Source: Clostridium sp. E02
GTDB taxonomy: Bacteria; Bacillota; Clostridia; Lachnospirales; Lachnospiraceae
Direction: 5' to 3'
Assembly: GCF_003833015.1 (NCBI RefSeq)
Contig: NZ_RJLQ01000003.1
Location: 167,579 to 231,578 of the forward strand
DNA: 64,000 nucleotides
Part shown: one piece after another, positions 55,216-63,986 of the stretch
Numbering within the stretch: position 1 is the first letter of the stretch
Layout: each line of letters begins with the position of its first letter
Program-made: the position numbers and the translations under genes
Notes under the pieces: generated by a model
What the model saw: the letters and a program-made list of their open reading frames with translations, nothing else
Database searches by the model: none
Told to the model about the DNA's origin: nothing

Positions 55216-55977
55216 TCAAAAATCTGACCGGTGGACCACAAAAACTTCCACCCCTTTTTCTCTGATTATATCCAGAGCTTCTGCAGATGCCTTCTCATCG
55301 GTGATTAAATACTTAATTTTCTCAATCGGACAGCTTACAAAGCTGCTGTTTTTTCCGATCTTTGTATGATCTGCCAGAACGTATACATCCTGGGTTGCAT
55401 GACCTACCATCATTTCGTTGATGCTGACTTCATTAAAGATCTCCGTTGTCATACCGTTTTCCCCGCTGATTCCGGAGCAGCCGATAAATGCCTTCTTCGC
55501 ATAGATCGTCTGTAAGTTACGGATCGCAAAATCTCCCACCATCGCTTCTTTTGGATAGCGCAGTTCACCGCCTGTCAGTACTACATTCACTTCCTGGGAG
55601 TGCTCACAGTGAATCGCTTTTCCGTTATTGGTTATGACGGTAACATTAGAACAGGAAATGGATTCCAGTATTTTTAATGCATTGCTGCTCGTATTGATAA
55701 ACACCGTATCATTATCTGACACAAATTTAGCAGCAAATTCGGCGATCAGCCTTCGGTATAAAGAGACCTCATCGAAAGGGCTTCCGGAAGCGATGGCTCC
55801 TCCATGCGTACGGACCAGAAGCTTCTTATCTTCTAAATACTGCAAATCTCTTCGTATGGTAATAAGTGATACCTCTAGTGCTTCCGCTAGTTCATCCACC
55901 CGCACCCTAGGATTTTTCTTCATCAATTCCAGGATGCGGTTTCTTCTGTTCTCAACACAAGCTCTGTCTTTTTTCAT
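55216..55977 (-). CDS. DeoR-family regulator (UlaR/GlcR-like)
   Basis: 253 residues from ATG at 55977 (GAGGG). HTH: NPRVRVDELAEALEVSLITI, RRDLQYLEDKKLLVRTHGGA; effector domain with TVFINTSSNALKILESISCS, VVLTGGELRYPKEAMVGDFA and ADHTKIGKNSSFVS. It sits in the middle of the ascorbate-type locus. A copy of the candidate operator lies 78 bp upstream. Confidence 0.92.
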   Translation of the reverse strand: MKKDRACVENRRNRILELMKKNPRVRVDELAEALEVSLITIRRDLQYLEDKKLLVRTHGGAIASGSPFDEVSLYRRLIAEFAAKFVSDNDTVFINTSSNALKILESISCSNVTVITNNGKAIHCEHSQEVNVVLTGGELRYPKEAMVGDFAIRNLQTIYAKKAFIGCSGISGENGMTTEIFNEVSINEMMVGHATQDVYVLADHTKIGKNSSFVSCPIEKIKYLITDEKASAEALDIIREKGVEVFVVHRSDF

Positions 55978-56054
55978 TGTTTTCCCTCTCAACTCATAAA
56001 GATATGATTCTTTTTCCTTATTATAGCCTGTTCAGAAGCCTGTGTCACTTATTT

Positions 56055-56067
56055 TATGTTCGTTTTG
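56055..56067. promoter_or_regulatory. Candidate DeoR operator, copy 4
   Basis: TATGTTCGTTTTG, identical to the copies in front of the ulaG-like gene. It is between the IIB gene and the deoR gene, consistent with autoregulation. Confidence 0.6.
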
Positions 56068-56074
56068 ATTGAAA

Positions 56075-56377
56075 TCAAAGAATTCCATTCTCTTTCATTT
56101 TTTGTTCCATCTCCTGTGGAGACATGATATTTCTCAAACCGATCACCAGAGTTCCTTTTTCTTTGGCACCCTGAAACATACTGGCGAAATTCTGTGCGCA
56201 AAAGACAACATCATACTGAGCGGCTGCCGTTTTTCCTTCTGATAAGGAGCAGTGATGAACCTTTGTGGGCTTTATACCTGCCTTATCAAGAACCTTTTGC
56301 ATTGTCATTTTCATCATTAGACTGGAGCCAGCCCCATTGGCACAGCAAACCATAAAGCTCCTATTTTCTTTTGACAT
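56075..56377 (-). CDS. ulaB: PTS ascorbate-type EIIB
   Basis: 100 residues. The phosphocysteine region is FMVCCANGAGSSLMMKMTMQ, near the N-terminus. Receives the phosphoryl group from EIIA and passes it to the imported sugar. Start ATG at 56377; an ATG two codons earlier lies in the AGGAG spacing. 17 bp downstream of the EIIC gene. Confidence 0.9.
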   Translation of the reverse strand: MSKENRSFMVCCANGAGSSLMMKMTMQKVLDKAGIKPTKVHHCSLSEGKTAAAQYDVVFCAQNFASMFQGAKEKGTLVIGLRNIMSPQEMEQKMKENGIL

Positions 56378-56394
56378 ATTCATTCTCCTTCCTT

Positions 56395-57873
56395 CTATTT
56401 GATATCCTTTAATTCTTTATAGGCTTCGTAATCCTCTGTGATAAGGAAATAACCTTTTTTGTCCTTCCGATACTGAATCTGAGGTATTGCAAGTAAAACG
56501 GCTACTACAATCACCACTCCGGCATAGCTTAAATACTTCATCGCTGCGGTCATAACCGGCCATATAACTGCCCAGTCCCACATCCCTAAATACCCGCCGT
56601 AGGCTGCCATACCAACCCAGCCTGCGATGATGGCAGATCCGAATACCTGACAGATTCCGGAAAAGAACGGTAATATGAGAGCTGCCTTAACTCCGCCTTT
56701 TTCATTGGCAAATACGGCAATGGTTGCATTGTCAAAAAATACCGGAACGAAACCACAGATTACAAGCACAGGACTCTTTAATAAAATCAGTGCAGCAATC
56801 GCCAGGATCTGACCAGCAAAGCCTGCAAGGAAACCAAGAGGTACGGCATTGGCAGAACCAAATCCGAATACAACAGCACAGTCAACTCCCGGAAGAGAAC
56901 CAGGAAGAAGCTTATCTGCAATTCCCTGGAAGGACGCGGTCAGTTCTGTAACGAAGGTTCTGACACCCAGCTGAAGAATTGCCAAGTAAACAGAAAAATA
57001 AAGACAGGTCTGAATCACATAGAAGAACATGCTGGCTCCCTCTTTCATGAACTCTTGTTCCACCAGATAGTCTCTTCCTAAAATACAAAGGATTGCTCCA
57101 AAGAAAACGATCATCAATATGGAGGTACATACCATGTTTTCATTGAAGATAGACATAAAACCAGGAAGCTCGATTTCATCTATCTTTTTCACTTCTTTAC
57201 CATTCTTCTTTTTGCCAAACAGCTTTTCTGCCAGCCAAGTATTAATTGCAATCCCGAACATCTGCTGATGCGCAAGACAGAAGCCTGCGCCATCAGTCAG
57301 TTCCTGACAGGGCTTGATTGTTAAGTTAGAACCAACCGCCCAGTATGCTCCCAGAATTAATGCCATTACTGTTATTAGAGCTGCATTATTATTTAACAGA
57401 AATGGACAGGCAAAGAGGATAAGCCAGTAAGCAGTGGCAGCCTGCTGCACCTGAACATGGCCTGTGGTAAACAAGGCTCTTAACTTTGTCACCTTGCTGA
57501 ATCGAACCAGGATAATATTTACGATGAAAGCGATTAAAAGCAGAATCATAGCATTACCAAATCCCTTGCCGAACACCTCTTCCACTCCCGCTGTTACCGC
57601 GTTCTGTCCGAAGTAAGGATCAATTACCATGGCATTCATATTGAAACGGTCTTTTAAACCGACAAGTACAGGACGGAAATTGCTGACCAGGCCTCCCGAG
57701 CCAACGGTCAGAATTAGATATCCTACAATTGCTTTAATGACTCCGGCAAGAACATCATACCAGGGCTTTCCTAACAGCACATAACCAATCATAACGATCA
57801 AGCCAATCATAAAAGCTGGCTGCTGTAATACATTGACTGCAAAATACGACCAAATCTTTAATAAAACCTCCAT
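56395..57873 (-). CDS. ulaA: PTS ascorbate-type EIIC (UlaA/SgaT-like)
   Basis: 492 residues with about 11 membrane segments. QPAFMIGLIVMIGYVLLGKP and ILTVGSGGLVSNFRPVLVGL begin the protein; ITVMALILGAYWAVGSNLT, GAGFCLAHQQMFGIAINTW and KSPVLVICGFVPVFFDNATI are typical. Imports L-ascorbate or a related acid sugar with phosphorylation. Confidence 0.92.
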   Translation of the reverse strand: MEVLLKIWSYFAVNVLQQPAFMIGLIVMIGYVLLGKPWYDVLAGVIKAIVGYLILTVGSGGLVSNFRPVLVGLKDRFNMNAMVIDPYFGQNAVTAGVEEVFGKGFGNAMILLLIAFIVNIILVRFSKVTKLRALFTTGHVQVQQAATAYWLILFACPFLLNNNAALITVMALILGAYWAVGSNLTIKPCQELTDGAGFCLAHQQMFGIAINTWLAEKLFGKKKNGKEVKKIDEIELPGFMSIFNENMVCTSILMIVFFGAILCILGRDYLVEQEFMKEGASMFFYVIQTCLYFSVYLAILQLGVRTFVTELTASFQGIADKLLPGSLPGVDCAVVFGFGSANAVPLGFLAGFAGQILAIAALILLKSPVLVICGFVPVFFDNATIAVFANEKGGVKAALILPFFSGICQVFGSAIIAGWVGMAAYGGYLGMWDWAVIWPVMTAAMKYLSYAGVVIVVAVLLAIPQIQYRKDKKGYFLITEDYEAYKELKDIK

Positions 57874-57888
57874 AAGAAACCCTCCCCA

Positions 57889-58350
57889 TTATGAATCCAG
57901 ATAATCGTTCTGAATCTTGATCAAGTCCTCTGGTGTATTCGCACTTAAAAGTGCTTTCACCGCCCCTTCATTCATCAAAAGCTCCGATAGCCTTGTCATG
58001 TTTTTCAAATGCTGCTCGGGATTGCAGGAAGCCAGGGTAAAGAAAAGCGTTGCATCCTTATCCGCATCACCTGGTTCAAAGCTGATCGGCTTGTTCAGCT
58101 TCATAAATCCGATTGCAGTTTTGTGCACCCCCAGTGCACCTTCCTGCGAATGCGGCATAGCAACATTTGGCATGATAATAATATAAGGCCCATATTTTCT
58201 AATACATTCAATGATCTCTTCCTTATAATTTGCCTCCACTGTCCCGTCCGCTTCTAACGTTTCACAGCTCATCCGGACCGCATCCTCCCAGGTGGCTGCT
58301 TTCTCCGCAAATTTATAATGCCCCAATTCTACAAATTCTCTTAACAGCAT
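57889..58350 (-). CDS. ulaC: PTS EIIA (UlaC-like)
   Basis: 153 residues of the mannitol/fructose/Ula EIIA class. The active-site His is in IIMPNVAMPHSQEGALGVHK. FEPGDADKDATLFFTLASCN follows. 20 bp downstream of the lactonase gene, with a GGGGAGGG site. Confidence 0.92.
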   Translation of the reverse strand: MLLREFVELGHYKFAEKAATWEDAVRMSCETLEADGTVEANYKEEIIECIRKYGPYIIIMPNVAMPHSQEGALGVHKTAIGFMKLNKPISFEPGDADKDATLFFTLASCNPEQHLKNMTRLSELLMNEGAVKALLSANTPEDLIKIQNDYLDS

Positions 58351-58370
58351 GGTTAACCCTCCCCAAATGC

Positions 58371-59474
58371 CTACAAACAGGACCTATATGGTATATTCTG
58401 CGGAGCATCAAAGCAATCCTCAAACCCTCTCGGATGGTGGTATGCCTTCTTCTCCCTGTCTGTTGGATAGACATATTTTCCGCCTACTTCCCAGAAGAAA
58501 GGATGGAAACGGTAATCCAGGCGGTCCTTTTTCATATCATAAAGTACCCGTATTTCGTTAACATCTGCCATAAAGTTGCTCCATACATCATAGTGAATCG
58601 GAATGACCACATCACTTTTTAACGCCTCCGCCATGCGAAGCACATCACAGGAAGTCATCTTATCAGCCAGCCCTACAGGGTTTTCTCCATAGGAAGCAAA
58701 TGCCACATCAACCTTATAATCTTTGCCATGCTTCGCAAAGTAAATGGAGTAATGGGAATCACCGCTGTGATAAATGTTTCCTCCCGGAGTTTTGATTAAG
58801 TAATTGACTGCCTTGTCATCCATATCAGTGGGACAGGTTCCGGTGAGTTCCTCTCTGTCCTCTCCTGTGGAATCCGTTGTCACGAGACAGGTTCTGTCGA
58901 AGGAATCAAGGACTACGATCTCCACGTCTTTCATCTTAATGGTGTCACCGGGACGCACCACTTTGCAGCGTTCTTTGGGAACTCCCCATTTCATCCAGGT
59001 CTCCACGGATTTTAAAGGCCCGATAAATGGCACTGGAATTTCATTCCCCTCTTCATCTGTAGTCGTCATGCCGCTTTGAATCACGTGAGCCGCATATTCT
59101 GCACTCATGTGATCCTGATGATAATGAGTTGCTAAAACTCCATCCACCTTTTTGATGGCAAATGGATCAATGACAAAGGGCACCGCTCTTAAATTGGGCT
59201 GCATCTTTCTGGCTCCACACATATTGGCCATCTGATGCCCTTCTGCCATTTTTCCGTCTCCATGAGTCCGCTTTCCGTTTCCACACCATAAATCGATGGT
59301 CAAATTACAACCACCTGGTGTTTTAAACCAGATTCCGGTACAGCCTAACCACCACATTGCCACAGTGCCTGGTTTAACTTCCTCCCTTTCAATTTCTTCA
59401 TTCAGCCAGGTTCCCCACTCCGGAAACGTGCTCATGATCCATGATTCTCTGGTCGTTTCGCTCACCTTGCTCAT
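58371..59474 (-). CDS. ulaG: L-ascorbate-6-phosphate lactonase (UlaG-like)
   Basis: 367 residues, metallo-beta-lactamase fold. Metal motif [16 protein letters not shown] (HxHxDH), [20 protein letters not shown], and [16 protein letters not shown] with the C-terminal His. N-terminal [40 protein letters not shown]. Hydrolyses phosphorylated L-ascorbate. First gene of the operon; three operator-like sites precede it. The start has AAGGAGA. Confidence 0.93.
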   Translation of the reverse strand: MSKVSETTRESWIMSTFPEWGTWLNEEIEREEVKPGTVAMWWLGCTGIWFKTPGGCNLTIDLWCGNGKRTHGDGKMAEGHQMANMCGARKMQPNLRAVPFVIDPFAIKKVDGVLATHYHQDHMSAEYAAHVIQSGMTTTDEEGNEIPVPFIGPLKSVETWMKWGVPKERCKVVRPGDTIKMKDVEIVVLDSFDRTCLVTTDSTGEDREELTGTCPTDMDDKAVNYLIKTPGGNIYHSGDSHYSIYFAKHGKDYKVDVAFASYGENPVGLADKMTSCDVLRMAEALKSDVVIPIHYDVWSNFMADVNEIRVLYDMKKDRLDYRFHPFFWEVGGKYVYPTDREKKAYHHPRGFEDCFDAPQNIPYRSCL

Positions 59475-59508
59475 ACTACCTTCTCCTTTGATCTTAATGC
59501 TTGTTTTT

Positions 59509-59604
59509 TATGTTCGTTTTGTTTCTGCAATGCCATATTAACATGATTGATATTGATTTTCAATAGCTTTATATGTTCGTTTTGCTTTTATATGTTCGTT
59601 ATTG
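59509..59604. promoter_or_regulatory. Three DeoR-type operator copies before ulaG
   Basis: TATGTTCGTT at 59509-59518, 59572-59581 and 59591-59600. Copies 2 and 3 start 19 bp apart and copy 1 starts 63 bp away from copy 2 (about six helical turns). The fourth copy is in front of deoR. DeoR/UlaR proteins bind such direct TTCGTT repeats and loop DNA. Confidence 0.65.
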
Positions 59605-59710
59605 AAATTTTGTAATATCATACAGTTTTCTGTCAGTTTTTTGTGCATTTTTACATGGGTTGTTACCTCCCAGCCTCCGTATACTAGTTTGAAACAGGAG
59701 GTAAATCAAC

Positions 59711-59806
59711 ATGATTCCGGATAAAATTTATTATGAATCAGGCGGATTGTTAAAAGAGAAATATAAGGATATTCCATGGGTTTCCATAGAAAGCTTCCTT
59801 CATTGA
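59711..59806 (+). pseudogene. N-terminal remnant of a spore-photolyase-like radical SAM gene
   Basis: ATG follows AGGAGG. 31 codons read MIPDKIYYESGGLLKEKYKD then IPWVSIESFLH and TGA. This resembles the N-terminus of SPL-family radical SAM proteins (IYYExG, KxxPWxxIESxHN). Nothing of the cluster-binding motif follows, so the gene was truncated. The interpretation depends on memory of the family, not a search. Confidence 0.45.
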
Positions 59807-60053
59807 AGCGTCTGTTGGTAATAGGAGTCAGAAAAAAAGATATGACCATTTTGTATATAGTCAGAAAGAAGAAATCTTACTGCTTCTTTTGCAATGCAGT
59901 ATAAGATGTGATTTAATAAGAGGATCTGTGGGAAGCTTATCCACCTCCCAGTTTATCTCGCTGTTTGTAGTTCATGCAGGGTTTATTCTTTTATGGAAAT
60001 CAGGAAAAAAAAGAACGAACTCCAATAATTTATCCATTGGCCCGTTTGAAGGT
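59807..60053. other. Intergenic stretch without recognisable gene
   Basis: AT-rich; no supported gene on either strand. Contains the end of the SPL-like remnant and the region past the LacI stop. Confidence 0.4.
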
Positions 60054-61052
60054 CTAAGTAGTTTCTCTCTCTATGAGCGAAGCTTCAAAAACCTTATGAA
60101 ACGGGCTGCTTTTTTTATCCGGTTCCGATTCAATATCAGAGACAATCATCTTTGTCACTTCTTCTCCCATCTCTTTTGCCGGAACCTCCATGGAAGTCAT
60201 TGCAGTCTCTAACATCCCTCCGATGGAGTGTCCAGTCAGACTGATGACCTTAATCTCATCTGGTACTTTTATTCCCCGCTCCTTTAACGCTCTGATCGCG
60301 CCAAGCCCCTGCATATCCACAGCTACCATAAGACCGTCCAGTTCATCCCCCTTTTCTATCAGCTCCAGGATTCCATTATAACCACCTTTAAAATAATCTC
60401 TTTGCGAGTACGCAGTACAAGAAACATATCCTTCTGCAGAAAGCTCGCGAATGGCTTTCCGGTATCCCTTATACCGCTCTTTATAAGGGATTATTTCCAT
60501 TGATCCGTTAATAAACCCAATATGCCTGCACCCCTTACCATACAGGTATTGAACCGCTTCATAACCGCAGGCATAATAATTTGCCACAACACTGCTGAGT
60601 AAGTTGTCCTGATTTCTTACTATTTGCATCACAGATATTCCGCTGCTTTTTATATCTCTCAAAAGCCTTCCGTTCTGTCCGGTTGCAGCGATTAATATTC
60701 CGTCTACCAACCCGTTTCTCAGTCTGCTTAAGCATTCTTCTTCTGCATCCTGCTTGTCTTTTGTGTTGCATATAATAATGCTGTACCCCATCTTTCTTGC
60801 CTGTATTTCTATACCCTGTACCATTTCACCAAATATGGAAAAATTGATTTCGGGGATAACAACGCCGATCGTATGTCTTTTTCCCTGCCTCAGCCCCTTT
60901 GCCAGCAGATTAGGCTTATAACTTAACTGTTCTACTGCAGCATAAATTTTTTTCTTTGTCTCGGGATGTACGTATGAAGTATTGTTCAGAGCTCTTGATA
61001 CCGTGCTTGCATCTACATTTGCCAGCCTTGCTACATCTTTCAATGTTGCCAA
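60054..61052 (-). CDS. LacI-family regulator of the lyase/transporter locus
   Basis: About 332 residues from TTG at 61052, which gives the standard start ATLKDVARLANVDASTVSRA. The frame extends further up to 61208 without support. Effector domain: SYKPNLLAKGLRQGKRHTIG, GCRHIGFINGSMEIIPYKER and VPDEIKVISLTGHSIGGML. It is downstream of the transporter and lyase genes in the same direction; a perfect palindrome upstream of the lyase gene is its likely operator. The 152 bp upstream hold nothing else. Confidence 0.88.
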   Translation of the reverse strand: MATLKDVARLANVDASTVSRALNNTSYVHPETKKKIYAAVEQLSYKPNLLAKGLRQGKRHTIGVVIPEINFSIFGEMVQGIEIQARKMGYSIIICNTKDKQDAEEECLSRLRNGLVDGILIAATGQNGRLLRDIKSSGISVMQIVRNQDNLLSSVVANYYACGYEAVQYLYGKGCRHIGFINGSMEIIPYKERYKGYRKAIRELSAEGYVSCTAYSQRDYFKGGYNGILELIEKGDELDGLMVAVDMQGLGAIRALKERGIKVPDEIKVISLTGHSIGGMLETAMTSMEVPAKEMGEEVTKMIVSDIESEPDKKSSPFHKVFEASLIERETT

Positions 61053-61204
61053 TAAACCATCTTCTTTCCATATATAATCAATCGTCTTCCATTCTTTTAT
61101 ACCACACAGAAAATTCTTGTCAACCCAACCGGTCAGATTGTTCCGTAATAAAAAGTCCTCAGAGGCAATACTGACTCTGAAGACTTTTAAAATGATTCTA
61201 CAAA

Positions 61205-62515
61205 TCATGTAAATAATTTCATAATGGAATCAGCGAACTTTGGAATGACTGTATTAAGAGCTGAAATAGTCAGAACCAGACAAAACAGATAGCTGATTAT
61301 CATGCAAATCCCTAATATTTTTGGCTGTTTTCCCCCTTTATTCACATCCTTATTCCAGATCAGCATACAGACAAAGAATCCTGATACCGGAGTCGCCACA
61401 GCTGTCATAATATTGGCAAATAAAATCAGCTGAGTCGGCGATCCATTATAAGAAAAGCAAATAACTGCAGCAATTGCAAGTACAACCATAGAACCGATTT
61501 TTATACTTTTGTGATCCAGATTCGTCGGTTTATCAAAACCGGCATTCAGTAAAACAACTGTACGATGGGTGTTACCCAGTAGCGAGGAAAATGCCGCCGC
61601 AAGAAGTGCAATCCCCATGACTGTATAAGCTGCTTTGCCCAGAAGCGGTACCATCATCTCTCCTAATTCAGCCGGGTTTTTAATTACAATTCCTGCTGGA
61701 TGCAGCACAATGATACCAACCAGCATAACAGCTCCACTTATGAGGATAACCCCCCCAATATGAGTAATTGAGTCAACCATCATAGCGCCATTAAACAAAT
61801 CCTCTTTGTCCCATTTCTTTTCTTTTCCCAGGTATGTACCATATACACCTGTGGTAACAGATGCACTGGTGCTGATAAATCCCAGAGCAGCTGCAAGGCT
61901 GCCTGCTGGAAATGACCAATGAGTAAGACCGCTTCCAAACTCTCCCCAAGATGGTCCTCCTGCAGATACCAGCGTGGCATAGTAAGCAATTATCATACCG
62001 ATGATGCAGATAGTAATACCTTTTTCCACTTTGGAATAAACGCCTTTTGTTAGGTAACAGAATAGAGTGATCGTAATCATAATGATTGCACCTAATTTCC
62101 AGTTTATACCAAAAATCAGATTCATTCCTGATCCTGACCCTGATATGTTACCCATTGTGAAAAACATACATGATAAAAAGGAAGCGACTCCTACAAAGGC
62201 TGCTGCCCCTCCTCCGTAGTAATGCCGGATCGCATGGATAATTGGCTTTCCAGTAAGCAATGCAATCCGATAGTTTGTAAGTAAAAAAGTAACCCCCATA
62301 AACAGAATTGGAATAAACAGCCATATTATCCTATATCCATATCTTGCCCCCAGCATAGCTGCAGTTGTGATGGCTCCCGGACCTAATACAATTCCGGTAA
62401 GAACCAGTCCCGGACCGATTCTTTTCACTAACTTAAGAAACGGCAGCATTTTTACTGCTGAGCTGTCAAACGCTGCATCTGATGATCCTGCTGCTGTACC
62501 AATCGTTTCTTCCAT
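61205..62515 (-). CDS. Nramp-fold transporter lacking canonical metal-site residues
   Basis: 436 residues, about 11 membrane segments. The overall Nramp pattern is clear: KRIGPGLVLTGIVLGPGAIT in TM1, TNYRIALLTGKPIIHAIRHY, FSSLLGNTHRTVVLLNAGFD, FANIMTAVATPVSGFFVCML. Canonical Nramps bind metal with DPGN in TM1 and MPH in TM6. Here TM1 has GPGA and TM6 has STSASVTTGVY, so both Asp/Asn and Met/His are absent. Such proteins may carry other substrates. Encoded between a DapA-family lyase and a LacI regulator; a role in importing the lyase's substrate is inferred. Confidence 0.85.
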   Translation of the reverse strand: MEETIGTAAGSSDAAFDSSAVKMLPFLKLVKRIGPGLVLTGIVLGPGAITTAAMLGARYGYRIIWLFIPILFMGVTFLLTNYRIALLTGKPIIHAIRHYYGGGAAAFVGVASFLSCMFFTMGNISGSGSGMNLIFGINWKLGAIIMITITLFCYLTKGVYSKVEKGITICIIGMIIAYYATLVSAGGPSWGEFGSGLTHWSFPAGSLAAALGFISTSASVTTGVYGTYLGKEKKWDKEDLFNGAMMVDSITHIGGVILISGAVMLVGIIVLHPAGIVIKNPAELGEMMVPLLGKAAYTVMGIALLAAAFSSLLGNTHRTVVLLNAGFDKPTNLDHKSIKIGSMVVLAIAAVICFSYNGSPTQLILFANIMTAVATPVSGFFVCMLIWNKDVNKGGKQPKILGICMIISYLFCLVLTISALNTVIPKFADSIMKLFT

Positions 62516-62536
62516 AAACTGACCTCCACCTTAAGA

Positions 62537-62571
62537 GGTTCCGTTTACAATCCCCTCTTATAAACGGAACC
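62537..62571 (-). promoter_or_regulatory. Intercistronic hairpin between lyase and transporter genes
   Basis: Perfect 11-bp stem GGTTCCGTTTA / TAAACGGAACC (62537-62547 with 62561-62571), without a T-run. It could stabilise mRNA or partly attenuate transcription between the two genes. Confidence 0.55.
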
Positions 62572-62600
62572 AAAACAGTCACCATCTCCGAGTCAACTCT

Positions 62601-63551
62601 TTACAGAGTTATTTTAGATGTATAGCCGCTTCCTATCAAACCCTCTGATACCTGTTCTTTCTCTTCTTTTGTTAATGGAAGCACGGGACGCCGCATAAGT
62701 GCGGAAGAAAAGATACCTCTCTGGAAAAGTGCTTCTTTCATTCTGGCATGAGCTTCTCCTGAAGGCTGACCACCGCCGTAAATTGCTCTGGAGATCGGGA
62801 ATATCTTGTTATCATATTCATGGATTTTTTTGAAATCTCCTGCCTTATAAGCTTTAAATGCCTCGGTGATCAATTCCGGAATACATGCCGCAAAACCAAT
62901 TAATGCGCCATCCATGCCTGGGAATGTCAAAGAAGACATAAGGCTTTCATCATGACAGGTAATAAGTGATACGTGAGGTGCTTCTCTACGCAGAACACGG
63001 ACATCGTTTTCATATAATGGTGTTACTCTGGTTCCCATCTTAATCGCCTTTACATGATCGATTTCTTTGCACATCTTAACCAGCGTATCAACCGGATAGA
63101 ATGCCTTGCTGATGGCTGGATATAAATGAATAATAATGTCAATGTCTGCACCGTCTGCCACGTCTTTTATATAGTTAAAAGGTGCCTCTGGATGCATTCC
63201 AAAACGCAGCCACATGTGAGGAGGCATAAGTAAAATTCCGTCAGCACCTGCCTCTTTTACTTCCTTTGCCATCTCAATGGACTCTGCTGTATTTTCACAG
63301 TTGATTCCGGAAATGATGGTTAATCTGTCTCCTACCTCATCGGCCACAATTTCCACAACTTCTTTTCGTTCCTGTCTGGTTAATCCGGTGACCTCTCCAG
63401 TATGTCCATTGCACACAAGACCCTCAATTTCATCAAAACCGGCAAGCCAGTTGACATATTTTCTGAGTTCCCCCTCATTAATGCTGTAGTCATCGTTCAT
63501 AGGTACGCAAATTGCAGGGAATATTGTTTTCCAATTTTTTACTTTTGACAT
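62601..63551 (-). CDS. DapA/NanA-family class I aldolase or lyase
   Basis: 316 residues. (Beta/alpha)8 fold with NGHTGEVTGLTRQERKEVVE, IDIIIHLYPAISKAFYP containing the conserved Tyr, and HVKAIKMGTRVTP with the Schiff-base Lys. GMDGALIGFAACIPELITEA follows. The exact substrate (pyruvate aldol products of sugars or keto-acids) is not evident. Start has AAGGAG. First gene of the operon with the Nramp-like transporter. Confidence 0.88.
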   Translation of the reverse strand: MSKVKNWKTIFPAICVPMNDDYSINEGELRKYVNWLAGFDEIEGLVCNGHTGEVTGLTRQERKEVVEIVADEVGDRLTIISGINCENTAESIEMAKEVKEAGADGILLMPPHMWLRFGMHPEAPFNYIKDVADGADIDIIIHLYPAISKAFYPVDTLVKMCKEIDHVKAIKMGTRVTPLYENDVRVLRREAPHVSLITCHDESLMSSLTFPGMDGALIGFAACIPELITEAFKAYKAGDFKKIHEYDNKIFPISRAIYGGGQPSGEAHARMKEALFQRGIFSSALMRRPVLPLTKEEKEQVSEGLIGSGYTSKITL

Positions 63552-63662
63552 TTTCGATCTCCTTTTGATGTAAGAATGTAATCAGTTAAGTTTCATATGC
63601 ATTGCGCAGTGCATACGGTCCGGTTCACAGCTCGATCAAGCATAATATACAATTTAATTTAG

Positions 63663-63678
63663 ATACAAACGTTTGTAT
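63663..63678. promoter_or_regulatory. LacI-type operator palindrome
   Basis: ATACAAACGTTTGTAT, a perfect 16-bp palindrome with central CG, 111 bp upstream of the lyase start. It fits a site of the LacI-family protein encoded at 60054-61052. The remaining 63552-63914 shows no gene. Confidence 0.7.
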
Positions 63679-63914
63679 ATTGTGAATATATTATAACATT
63701 CAAAAATATCGTTGTAAATATAACCAATTATTTCTGCAATTTGTTGCATAAATTAGTGTTTTTTTAATTTCCCCTATTACCATTTAAAATGTCACCTAAT
63801 GTTTCCGAAATTTCATTTAACTTCAGTTTTACATTTCGCATTTTTCGAATCAGCAGCAAGGAGGAAATAATTGGATGACGTATAATAGATTGCGCAAATT
63901 CAAATAAGCAAATA

Positions 63915-63986
63915 GACATAGTTTTTATCGTTTGGTAGAATTAAGTTACCACAACAAAATTTCCAAAGGAGGATAAAAACTATGTC
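63915..63986 (+). repeat. Inverted repeat around the start of the edge gene
   Basis: GACATAGTTTTTATC (63915-63929) and its exact complement (63972-63986), 15 bp, separated by 42 bases. The second arm covers the ATG and spacing of the edge gene, so the transcript could fold and hide the start. Confidence 0.75.

Noticed and set aside
60054..60130. GCCCGTTT...AAACGGGC palindrome as terminator of the LacI gene
   Set aside because: One arm is inside the coding region and no T-run follows, so I did not call a terminator.
59889..60212. 107-codon plus-strand frame
   Set aside because: Overlaps the 3' end of the LacI gene in antisense and has no RBS or family signature.
61053..61208. Longer N-terminus for the LacI protein
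   Set aside because: The extra 52 residues are unlike LacI proteins, and the frame would overlap the transporter stop; the HTH begins right after TTG at 61052.
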